A stretch of 64,000 nt of DNA from Lichtheimia corymbifera B2541 (lineage: Eukaryota; Mucoromycota; Mucoromycetes; Mucorales; Lichtheimiaceae): positions 60,405 through 124,404 of the forward strand of contig JNEU01000783.1 of the NCBI GenBank assembly GCA_000697475.1, written 5' to 3'. Both the position numbers and the translations under genes were made by a program. Position 1 is the stretch's first letter. The number at the start of each line of letters is the position of its first letter. Shown here one piece after another: positions 34,086 to 44,665 of the stretch. The notes under the pieces are model-generated. The model was not told the origin of the DNA. It did no database searches and was given only the letters and a program-made list of their open reading frames with translations.

Positions 34086-35540
34086 CATCTTAAATAGGAT
34101 GCATAAGCTTCATTGTTGCACGGAGACCATGTGACACAAATGCTGCAGTAGCTTCAGCAGATGACATGCCCAATAATGAATATACAATGCTGCAGCTAAT
34201 TCCTTTGAGCGATTCATCTTTGTTGGATATTCCTTTCATCAACACACCATCCGCCCGCCATCAATCTCGATCCCATAATAATAACTAGCATCAAATTGCT
34301 CAAACCAACGTTGTTTATCAATAAAACTACAACCACTCAGCCTTAGCTATCAAAGTTCTCGATCCTATCCACGTGATCTCAGGGAACGCATCACCAGCAC
34401 GCATTGGGCTCTTGCTGATAGCGAAATGCACACCTCCTCCTTGTACCCCAGATCCTTTTCAGCGTATCACGGTATTGTTCTAGGGCAATGCGTTACTATC
34501 AACCGCTTGAATACAATCATCCTCCCACTTACGAAGTGAACGAGAAGCCAAGAGTAGTAAAGTGCATGGTGGATATCATCTGCGTCGTCGTGTTCCGCAT
34601 CCATTGTTGCTGCTCATGCCAATAGAAGCTCTTGCAATATCCAAGTTATAGTCCTCAAATAGCTGCAATGTTGCTTGTATGAGCCGCATGAATTCCACAT
34701 GTCTTGATCTTCCATCCATACCGTGCATGATCAATGTTCGTGTTATTGAGCGATGCTTGGATACCGCTGCCCGTTTGAATATTTCCATACGATTGCTGAA
34801 GAAGGCTCATAGCGCATCATCCCTTGGTTCAGTGTCTCCTCAAAGTGGTGATAGCATTGCGTTGATACCGTGATACGTATCCCAGTCGCCATATAGAGAA
34901 AGCTTAGTTGCCCGGAATCCTTCAAACGCTACTCATCCTCGCCATGTCGACTATCGTTGTTGCTGCTGTAAATGCCGACTCGTTGCATTCTGACTTGGAT
35001 AACCTCAATGGCGACTGAGATGCGCGGTAAGGTTATCTTCAAGCAGACGTTGTTCCAAGTACAAGAAAGGACGACACGCCTCCTCCTGTTGCCAGGGAAA
35101 TAAATACCACTTCACCCTTTTTGCCAAGGTAGGTTCAAGGGCAATGGACACTGGCTACTTCCTCATTTAGCTTACATTGAACTACGATTGGCCTCAAGGC
35201 ACTTGTTGCATATCCATGGACCACCTGACCCCACTTTGGCTTGTAAATGGCGACGGCTTCAATTTCAGCAACCCAGGTCTTTACCCAGCTATTGTAGTTC
35301 AGGCAATAGTGTTATACAAGAGGGTAAGCACAATGGTGATACAATGCAAACTCGTTTAGTTGTGCTAACACATACCTATTGAATAGCTGTCAAGTGCTAT
35401 GTAGTCAATCCCCAAGGTACATCACACTACTCCTGGGATTTGCAAGCCATCAATCATGCAAACAATATGCCGACGACTTGTTTGTTTCATTAGCCACAAG
35501 TCAATGAACATTTTGGATCTTTCTTTTTCCACTCTCTCTC
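34086..35540 (-). pseudogene. Decayed multi-exon gene of unknown family
   Basis: Minus-strand exon-like pieces persist in order: SLYGDWDTYHGINAML (about 34880), NIQTGSGIQASLNNTNIDHA (about 34770), VQGGGVHFAISKSPMRAGDA (about 34430), QRWFEQFDASYYYGIEIDGG (about 34290) and, at the end, LKGISCSIVYSLLGMSSAEA continuing to LRATMKLMHPI with a TAA near 34098. They are separated by frame changes and stops not explained by consensus introns. The pieces look like a once-folded protein, but I cannot name it. Confidence 0.35.
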
Positions 35541-35560
35541 ACGCACACACACACATCTCG

Positions 35561-37646
35561 ATGACCGAGGATTCAGGAAACGACAAGAGCTGGCCTTTAT
35601 TACATGACAAGAATGATTCCTCCATGAATGACAAGACCCGATCGTCCTATCACAGCATCAATGTAAATCCGGATGATACTACGAGTGATGATACCAATCT
35701 CAGCGGTGTGAGTCTCCACTTGATGACTTTATGGTGAGATGCCACTTCATTTGGGCTCTGCTTGTATTCTCATTACTCAAAGCATCTACTTTTAGTCTTG
35801 CCATTGGCGCTGGAATACCGGGCATTGATGTATCCATTTGTTATACCATCATGACCCAAATTGGCACAGAATTCCAAAAGTGAGTATGCGTATACTTGTC
35901 TACTACGTGCAATATCACACTGACTCGATTATATATCATTGCAGAGGAATCATCTTTCAACATGGATTCATAACTCTTACGCACTTGCTTGCTTGGCAAC
36001 GCTGCCTATAGGTAAATCACGATGGATGACATATACAACATTTAACCCAAATGGATGTATGCAGCTGCTAAGCTAGCCGATGTGTTCAGTCGCAAGCCAA
36101 TCCTCGTTGGACTCTCAACTTTATTCTTGGTAGGATCTGTGGGTTGTGGAGTTGCACAGTCTTTGCAACAGATCGTCATTGCAAGAGCTATTGCAGGTTT
36201 TGGAGCTGGAGGTGCTGTTCTTATGGCCAACGTGGTGATTCATGACTTGGTTCCTCTCGCTAAACGTAGCCGGTATCTATCCATCATGCAAACAGTACAG
36301 ACGGTAATTTGTTGGATTAGTCAACGCTTGAAACGTCAGCTGATGTTTATTTATATTATGTAGCTGGCAGTAGCCTTTGGATCGCCATTGGGTGGATTCA
36401 TCAATGATACCTTTGGGTGGCGTTATTGTTTCAAGATCAATATCCTTCCTCTCCTATTCAACATTTATGTTTACTGTTTTCGGCTCAATAATTACCATGC
36501 GCGCAACATGCGCAAAGATATCAACTTGTGGGATCAGCTACGCACAATTGATTTCCTGGGGGTCATGCTTTTAACGAGTGCCAACGTATTGCTGGTGATG
36601 GCCTTTTTATTCGGTGGCAACACGCATCCATGGTCACATCCAATGATACTGGGTGCACTTGGCGGTGCCATGATGGCATTCATCCTCTTTGTGTTGCATC
36701 AAGCATATGGTACTCGTCATCCTATGGTGAAGCATACACTGGCTACCAACCGCAACGTCCTCATTGGCTGTACTGGTATATTCCTGGCGTGCTTCAGCAA
36801 TTCATCCCTCTATTATCTACAACCCCAATTTCTTATGGTATGTGCAAAGGATTGCTTTTGGGATGCCACATGTAGTAACAGGTACTTTATTCTTCACCAG
36901 GGTGTGTTGGGTTTCACAACGTCAAAAGCGGGACTGTGGATTATGGTTACAATATTGGCTCTACCACTAGGAAGCATAGCAGCGGGGCAATATATTCGAA
37001 ATACCGGTTACTTCAAGACATGTTTGATTACAATGAGTGCAGTGTCAGCCATCGGAATTGGATGTTCGACTTTATGGATAGCAGGCAGATTACCATTTCA
37101 TATTGGCATTGCATTGTTTCTCCTGCTTGGTTTTGCTACGGGTTGTTTCTTTGTCGCATTGGCCATGACTATAGCTAGTGATGTTCCCAAATCAGGTATG
37201 TCCATTAATTGCAAATACATAGACATGAGAAGGAACTTAAATACATACCACGATTACAGATGTGTCGTCAGCTATGCTCATGCAGGCGCTTTGTCGTTTT
37301 ATCGGAACAACGATGGGGCCTGCTGCAGTTGCTGCCACTGTCCAGAGTAATATCAAGGTTTTATTGCACAAAAGAATCAGCGGTCCCGATGCAGATGAAG
37401 TACGTCAAAAGAAAAGTGCTTGTCATGGCTGCTCAAACATGCTCATATTATACAGCTCATTCGATTTATTCGCACGTCAATACGCAAGGTCTACACATTA
37501 TCTCCAGAACTTCAAGCTATTGTCGCAGACGTGATTGGACAATCATTGCAGAGAGCCTTTTTATGATAAGTGGGACTATGGTGTTTGCTACATGCATGTT
37601 TTTCCTGACCAAAAACATCAATCTCAAAACTGCCAGCAATCAATGA
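35561..37646 (+). CDS. MFS transporter, drug:H+ antiporter DHA2-like
   Basis: The protein is a multi-spanning plasma- or vacuolar-membrane exporter of the major facilitator superfamily. The N-terminal cytoplasmic tail (MTEDSGNDKSWPLLH...) is followed by TM1 (LAIGAGIPGIDVSICYTIMT), an intron with acceptor GCAGAG near 35944, TM2 (WIHNSYALACLATLPI) and the MFS motif-A region AAKLADVFSRKPILVG (G-rich loop in variant form). IVIARAIAGFGAGGAVLMAN is the motif-B-like helix 4 and VAFGSPLGGFINDTFGWRYCF is the antiporter motif-C region. Further helices follow (LLTSANVLLVMAFLF and others). An intron with donor GTATGT at about 36838 is needed to remove a stretch after FLM, and later short introns fall at about 37196, 37399 and 37455. 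Starts at the ATG after an ACACAC leader. Confidence 0.88.
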
Positions 37647-38089
37647 GCATTTTACTGCAAAATCACATTTATTCAATCGAAGGAAGGACCTCCATTAGCC
37701 TAGATGCTGCATACATAGGATTCCGTGTTTATATTTGCGTTTAAAGAATACAATATCAGCCCATCCACCAACCCAACAATACGCATCCTTTGACATTTGA
37801 ATGTAAAGTCTCATTATTGAATACATATGGCTATTGATAATATATTTATGTCGTATCGATTGGGTAATAAAGGTTCTGGAAGTTAATGTGATCATGCACA
37901 AAAAAGTGCGAGTAATATAGAACTTTGTTGTTGATGGTCAAACACGAAAGCGGTGAGGAACGTGAGATGGATGATGAGGAAGAAAGAAAGGATGATTGAA
38001 TGGGATTGTAGGCATTTTTGGATGCACTGATCGTTTTGGTTTATTCATCAATAACAATCTTACCTATATGTAAAGCTTTCCATTACGCG
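37647..38089. other. Intergenic, no gene recognised
   Basis: 3' flank of the MFS gene; AT-rich, no coding signal. Confidence 0.45.
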
Positions 38090-38880
38090 CTGCCATAGGC
38101 GGGAGGTGACATTGCGAAATCTGTGATTGCCCACCTCAATCGTGACACATGCACACGTTCTTTCGACCCCGACGAGCAGCTTCGTTCTAGAAAAGCCCCT
38201 TGGACTTCATTGTTAGATTTTGAGTTATGGGAGTCTTTATGTTTTATATATGCTGTATGCATGATGCTATATGAAAAGTGGTCTTTGTTCATTGTCAATC
38301 GTCTCTCTCATATTAGAGCTGAAGATGCAGAAGGATTTGATGGAGCCAGAAAGCCCAGTAGCAGGAGTTGAGAGCCTATCCAATTGGCGGAGAGTGCATG
38401 ATAGATATTTTTTCCCTTATTCGCCTATAGTATGGTCCGCTGATGATGACCTGTATGCAATGGCCTGTTCTCATATAAAGTATCGTAAGATAGCGTTAGC
38501 TAAAAGATACCATAGGCAAACGCTGTGTGTTAATGTGCTCGTGTCTCATTGAATCACAGGTCATTCTCACAGTGCTTTAAACTTCAATGAATCAGGAGAT
38601 CTGTAACAAGCACTACCATGTTGTTGGGCATCATCACTCTCGAAACATTAGCTTTGCAACACAGCTCTCGAGAATTGCCACTGCCTTTGGTGATCAGGAA
38701 GTTTTACCGAATGACACATACGATGATGCATATAATCCTATAACCCCCTTTCAACCCAGAAACCAACCAGGATCCACATCCTGCCGACACCAGCTGAAAT
38801 GATACCCCAATTGTTATGTTGGAATCCAATTTTTTTTCATTCAATAATAAAGTTGAAGGATAGTACATGATAGTGTGGAT
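38090..38880. repeat. Leftmost part of repeat block A (central-unit fragment and spacer)
   Basis: 38090-38380 matches the central unit of the palindromes: GGTGACATTG, CGACCCCGACGAGCAGCTT, TCATTGTTAGATTTTGAG, TCTTTATGTTTTATATATGC, GATGCTATATGAAAAGTGG, TTTGTTCATTGTCAA and GAAGATGCAGAAGGA. The spacer to 38880 shares landmarks with block B (GGCGGAGAGTGCATGATAGA here versus GTGGAGAGTGCATGGTAGAC near 60170). The same arrangement precedes block B at 59927-60545. Confidence 0.75.
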
Positions 38881-38882
38881 AT

Positions 38883-39290
38883 CTATAGTAATAATATGAT
38901 AAACATCGAAACAACAGGGATAGTCGTGTCATTGTATTCTTGGTTGCTGGAGAATAGCTGCTGTGTGAATTGACTTGAGTATTCGAATGCCATCCATCGC
39001 TGTACTTTCGGTAAAGATATAAGGCGTGTCGCCGACCCCATCCAATCCATCGTCATCCTCAGCCGAACCTCACCGTGGCAAGATCGATCGCACCTGCTGA
39101 CAACGCGCCTCCACCCAAAAAGCTTCATCACAGGAACTCCCATCATCCGAATTGATTGCATACATTCCTCATAACCATGTTGGTTGAAAAGAGTCAATGT
39201 GATCGCTTCCTTTCTTATCTGCTCTTTCTTGGTCGTCATCCATCCCAGCTCAACCAGGCATTGTGGTGATGGCATCATCCATTGGAATCC
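38883..39290 (-). pseudogene. Decayed gene fragment carried in block A (possible ARM-like)
   Basis: Minus-strand sequence reads, across frames, SAEDDDGLDGVGDTPYIF and further pieces that align with the better-preserved copy at 60545-61170 (DTAEDADGLDELDGMETRAY IF). The shared DNA includes TTGTATTCTTGGTTGCTG and ATCCTCAGCCG. This copy has more frame changes. It is part of the duplicated block, not an independent gene. Confidence 0.55.
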
Positions 39291-40507
39291 ATATATATCA
39301 AAGCAGGTTGCTACACGTAAATAAAGCTGGTACCATACGATGGCTATCTGCTGTTCACGTAATAAAAGGCTGCTGCAAGTGACTTGAGGCAATGCAGTAA
39401 AGACCTTGTTGATAGCAACTGCTGTTACGTTTGGTCAAGATAGAGGAGTGTGTGCAAGAGAACGTGTGTTGTAGTAAATATGATAAGGCTGTGAATGCTG
39501 TTTGCGAGTATTGAGTAAAGAGCAACTGCTGGAATGAATGCTGTTATGATTGGTTGTGGCAGAGGAGTGTACAAGGGAAGGTGAAGTGTCAAGCAACGCG
39601 GGTGTAATGTGGTGTACAGGCCATGGGACATGTCATTCAGTCAAAGACAATGGGATCAAGACAGTTGTAGGATTGACATGATGGGTTGAAGCAGGGCAAT
39701 CGTTCGCAAGTGGTAGTTGTACTTGAATGGGGGCAACAGTTGAGAATGGGAGGAGGAAGAGGCAAGAGGCCAGGAGTGGAAGAAGTGGAAATTAAATAGG
39801 ACGTCAGGCTCTGTCCGACAGATGCATGCACACTATAAATTACTGCACTACCTTGATTGCCTCTCAAACCTGAAACTTGTACACAAGGTGCTCTAGGTCC
39901 TGCTGATCAAGTTTGTCTTAATAACGAACCCATACTTCATTTGAAAATTTTGAAAAGGAGGGCATAATGTGGGGTTTACTATAACGGATGGAAATTGGGA
40001 AAGCGCCGGATTTTTGAAAAAGTCATTTAGTATGTAGTTTCTTGGGATTCCCCATTTCGCACTTGAAACTTGGTCAGAAGGTACTCTCGCACATGCTGAT
40101 CAACTCCATTCATTTAAAAACCGCACACTTCATAATGAACATTTTGAATGCGGGCCAGCCCAAATATAGAGAAAAATAGGGTCGACGCTCCTGCTCCCCG
40201 AGATTGCCCACCTCAAACCTGAAACTTTCACACAACATCCTTTGGACCACGCCGAGCAATTTCGTTCTCATAAAGTCCCCAGAGTTCATGATGAAAACCT
40301 TCAATATAGGAGAGACAACGAAGGGATGGAAACATAAATAGGGTGTACGGCCGTGCGCGCCGATATTGCCTATGGCGACTCCGAAACTTGGTGAGGAGGT
40401 GCTCTCGGGCATGCTGATCAACATCGTTCTCATACAGCCTCTACACATCATTATGGAGATTTGGAGATACAGGCATCTTTATGTTTTTACTATGCTGCAA
40501 GTGTGAT

Positions 40508-40650
40508 GCTATATGACAAGTGGTCTTTGCTCATTCTAAAGTACTTCGACTCTGATAGAGCGGAAGGTGCGCAGGGGCGTGCTTGTGTAACACAGCTCAT
40601 TTGCATGATACTTCACAATGAACAAACACCACTTGTCATATAGCATCATG
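40508..40650. repeat. Inner palindrome 1 of block A
   Basis: GATGCTATATGACAAGTGGT (left) pairs with ACCACTTGTCATATAGCATC (right); the arms continue through TTG-TCATT / AATGAACAA. The loop is about 70 bp. Confidence 0.9.
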
Positions 40651-40796
40651 TGTATAGCATATGTAAAACACAAAGATTCCCATAACTAAAAATTCTACAA
40701 TGAAACGTGGGGTCTTCAATCGAACAAAGTTGCTTGTCGGGGTGAAGCGCACCTTGGGTGCAACTTTCACGATCAGGCTCGTCGATCCTAGATTTC

Positions 40797-40872
40797 GCAA
40801 TGTCACCGCCAGCCAAAGTAGATCTGGTCGACCTCGAGTTTTTTTTCGACGAGGCTGGTGGTGACATTGGGT
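40797..40872. repeat. Centre of the block A palindrome
   Basis: CAATGTCACCGCCAGCC pairs with GGCTGGTGGTGACATTG around a 38-bp loop containing AGATCTGGTCGACCTCGAG and a run of eight T. This is the symmetry point of the whole block. Confidence 0.85.
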
Positions 40873-41021
40873 GAATCTGAGAATGGCCACAACGATCGTG
40901 AAACTTCTACACAAGGTGCGCCTCTCCCCTCCGCGCAACTTTGTTCGATTGAACACCCCACGTTTCATTGTAAAGTTTAGAGATACAGGCACCTTTATGT
41001 TTTGCATATGCTGTAAGTGTG

Positions 41022-41165
41022 ATGCTATATGACAAGTGGTGTTTGTTGATTGTCAAGTAGCCTGACACTAATAGAGCCGAAGATGCAGGCGGACTTCTTT
41101 GTGCAACACAGCTTATTTGCATGATACTTCACAATGAACAAACACCACTTGTCATATAGCATCGC
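41022..41165. repeat. Inner palindrome 2 of block A
   Basis: Mirror partner of inner palindrome 1: GATGCTATATGACAAGTGGT at 41022 pairs with ACCACTTGTCATATAGCATC ending at about 41165. Confidence 0.9.
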
Positions 41166-42424
41166 GTTTTCAGCATATATAAAAACATAAATGTGCCTGT
41201 ATCTCCAAATCTCCATAATGATGTGTAGAGGCTTTATGAGAACGATGTTGATCAGCATGCCCGAGAGCACCTCCTCACCAAGTTTCGGAGTCGCCATGGG
41301 CAATATCGGCGCGCACGGCCGTACACCCTATTTATGTTTCCATCCTTTCGTCGTCTCTCCTACATTCAAGGTTTTCGTAATGAACTCTGGGGTCTTTATG
41401 GGAACGAAATTGCTCGGTGTAGTCGAAAGGATGCTATGTGAAAGTTTCAGGTTCTAGGTGGGCAATTTCGAGGAGCAGGAGCGTCTACCCCCCTACTTTT
41501 CCCTATATTTGGGCTGGCCGGCATTCAAAATGTTCATAATGAAGTATGCGGTTTTTAAATGAATGAAGTTGATCAGCATGTGCGAGAGTACCTTCTGACC
41601 AAGTTTCAAGTGCGAAATGGGGAATCCCAAGAAACTACATACTAAATGACTTTTTCAAAAATCCGGCGCTTTCCCAATTTCCATCCGTTATAGTAAACCC
41701 CCCATTATGCTCTCCCATTCGAAATTTTCAAACGAAGTATGGGTTCTTTATTAAGACGAAGTTGATCAGCATGACCTAGAGCACCTTGTGTGCAAGTTTG
41801 AGGTTTGAGAGAGGTGATATCAATGTCATGCTTTAATTTATAGTGTGCATGCATCTGTCGGACAGGGCCTGACGTCCTATTTAATTTCCACTTCTTCCAC
41901 TCCTGGCCTCTTGCCTCTTCCTCCTCCCATTCTCAACTGTTGCCCCCATTCAAGTACAACTACCACTTGCAAACGATTGTCCTGCTTTAACCCAATCCTA
42001 CAACTGTCTTGATCCCATTGTCTTTGACTGAATGACATACTCATGGCGTGTGCACCACACTACAACACCCGCGTTCCTTGACACTGCACGTTCTCTTGTA
42101 CACTCTTCTGCCACAACCAACCGTAACAGCAATCATTGCAGTAGTTTCTATTGGCCATTTCGTTGATCCAATGTCTCGAACAGCGTGGTATACTTGCAGC
42201 AACCAGCGTTACAGCCTTTCTTACGTGGGCAGCAGATAGCCATTGTATTGAAGCAGCTTTATCTACATGTGGCAACTTGCTGTAACATATGCGAATTCAA
42301 AGCGGCATGAATCTGAATATAGCTTTGGTATGTACATGGGCTGGGAAGGATTGGATATATACAACGAGTGGGAAAAGAGGCTTATTCTTTTATTCATTGT
42401 CAACGTGATCTTGACACTAATTGA

Positions 42425-43605
42425 TGATCCAACGTAGAGATGATGGCGTTGATGATGAGGAGCCAAGTTTGGAAACAGGCCTTCGGCTGATATATCTTTT
42501 ACCCAAGCGAGTTTTGGAATAGCTGGTCGAGTTTACCAAAGTGGATGTGAGTATCGCGTTGTTATCGTCAATCACGATCATGATGCTTACATGCGTTATT
42601 ACCTTTCTAGATACATTATGGGATGGGGTACAAACGCTACAACCCTTTTGCAGCATTTTCACCAATGTCCTTGCCAAGCTCAAACGTGCGGTGCACATGT
42701 CACTTCAAAAGCTGGTTCATTCATCCCATCGTTTGAATGCTCATCACTACGAACAACTGGCCACGTGTGATCCAGCATCATGTCCTGAACAACATCATCA
42801 AGCTATCAGTGAATCGTCTTTGGAGCGTGTCAAGCATCTTTTTGTATTTCAAAGGAGCCTATGCGGTATAGCTGGACCTATTCTTTGAACGTGGATGGTG
42901 TCGTGATCCTGGTGAAAAATGTCTGGGCAAGTGGCAAGGATGGTCGCATATTTCAAAAACGGCACGAAAGCATGGATGAGAGGATTACATGGATATGTTT
43001 CTTATGATAAGTTTATCCAACTGGGAGACATGCATGGTGCGTATATTGATGAGATTAATGCGACATATCTAGCCACGTGTATTTGATTGACTACATGGAC
43101 ATGCCCGGCAAGACGGTTGAGATTGCACACGTGGCGCGATTCTTTTGCAATGGAGGCTATTGCACGGTGACCCTGAATATGTGTGCCGCGTTGTTGATTA
43201 TCCGGATTATGCGAACTTATGGTGAGGCATCGGATATGATTGTGGTAGTAGCGAACGAGATGATTGATGGATTGATTGGTTTAGGCTGCGCTATTTGCTT
43301 TATTCTTTGTCAAACGTACCAAGAGTGGTGCGTTTATGATCTCAGGCAATGCACGTTTTGCACCTGCACGACCTCCTTGATGACGAATCCACTTTTCCAG
43401 TACCATCCATGATCACCGATAACAACTTGGTGGTTTCAAGAGGGATCAAACGCAGTCTATTGCTGGAACAGGTACTCTATATACGACACGGTGCTGTTAG
43501 AAGGATATAAGGTTAACAGCTTTGTCATTAGGCGACATTTCGAGCGTTGATACACGCACAGCTTGTACATGGATCTGCCCTATCCCAACGTGTTACACTT
43601 TCATC
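42425..43605 (+). pseudogene. FHIP pseudogene 2 (same internal deletion as pseudogene 1)
   Basis: Co-linear with FHIP exons 2-4 and the start of the last exon: GAGCCAAGTTTGGAAACAGG, the intron GTGAGTAT...TTTCTAG, VHMSLQKLVHSSHRL, ESSLERVKH, MYLIDYMDMPGKT and an ending in CGACATTTCGAGCG. After NNLVVSRGI it jumps directly to KRSLLLEQ, the end of the parent's sixth exon. The jump is at the same place as in pseudogene 1 and here is in frame. Introns are retained. Frameshifts and stops elsewhere (for example in the exon-3 region near 42840) make it dead. It begins about 145 bp after the right arm of block A. Confidence 0.85.
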
Positions 43606-44540
43606 GTGGCCTGACAATCTTTACAATATGCGTCGTTCTCTCAAAGAAACAAGTGGAATATGGTAAGCAGCGTTATAAGGACTGGTTCCAATGGTCTATA
43701 GCATTCATTCATATCTAATTGATAGATAGTGGCCAGCAAGTAAACATGAATGGGCGATTAGGCCAATGATATGGAATGTCAAGAATGAAAGAAATCAAGG
43801 TACAATGGTTCATGCTTTTCCGATCACCTCTCCAAATTAGAATCCTATTAAAGATCATGCGCATTTATAGGTTTCTACTTTTCACCTCTATGGCCATCCT
43901 TCTACTATAATCACAACTTCAACGGTGCGGTGACTTTTGACCAAGATTCATTTACCTTCGGAATGAACCACCACAGGAGGGATGCGAATAGCGTTGCCAT
44001 GCTTTTCTCAATTGGGACTGTACGATCTCCATTTTGGGATGGGTTGCTATGCATTGGTGATGGGACGACAAGATACCGGCATGTACCCCACAATTTGACT
44101 TGTTTGCGAGAAAAGATTACCAAGGCCATGTGCCATGCACGCACCACTGTGAACGACCATAATTAGAAATACAGCTATACGACATCCTTGCTTTTGTATC
44201 ACATCACCTTTACCTGAGTAAAATGTTGTCAACCGCATTTGCGCTTCCTTGTTGCTACCATTTTTCTGCATTCATGACCATTTAATCTTTAGAAACAATG
44301 TCATACATTAAAGCGTTTTATAATCATCACTGTCATCGACCTTTTAACCTGCAGTTTATTGACATGAAAAGAACACGCGTTCCACGCCATCTCCTAGGAT
44401 ACAACAAAACAGGGATGGTGACTCTAGAGAACATAGTATGAGGCGTATATATATATACTTGCTCGCGGTTGAATTGTAAGAAAGGTCGAATCAGTGCAAC
44501 GTACACCATCCTTGTCGCATACTTGCGCAGCCAGAAGCTA
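43606..44540. other. Intergenic; part resembles the F-box gene promoters
   Basis: No gene. 44160-44290 resembles the leader of the F-box genes (AATTAGAAAT, TTTGTATCACATCAC, ATGTTGTCAA), close to 44548-44600 and 48330-48470, suggesting a leftover of a third tandem copy or a duplicated promoter. Confidence 0.4.
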
Positions 44541-44665
44541 GATTCCATAATTAGAAATATCGCTAAGCAATGTTGCTGATCATATGCATGTCATTGATGT
44601 GTTACATCAAACGTGTATAAGTATCTTCTTTATCACATAAACGTATACTTGCTTCATTTTCAACC

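Larger units (their letters stand above)
39300..42280. repeat. Giant nested palindrome, block A (about 1.45-kb inverted arms)
   Basis: The left half reads as the reverse complement of the right half around a centre near 40833. Examples: 39605-39640 GTGGTGTACAGGCCATGGG versus the inverse near 42040; GAAATTGGGAAAGCGCCGGA (39995) versus TCCGGCGCTTTCCCAATTTC (41661); ACGGCCGTGCGCGCCGATAT (40347) versus its inverse (41305). Each arm holds four degenerate units of 156-193 bp, with GAAACTT at 39872, 40065, 40221 and 40383 in the left arm. Inside the large palindrome lie two smaller palindromes (40508-40650 and 41022-41165) placed symmetrically. No transposase or RT is recognised inside; frames in the arms follow the repeat and look incidental. 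Confidence 0.9.

Noticed and set aside
40797..40872. Rho-independent terminator-like hairpin with T run at the palindrome centre
   Set aside because: The organism is a fungus; the hairpin is the symmetry centre of the large inverted repeat rather than a bacterial terminator.
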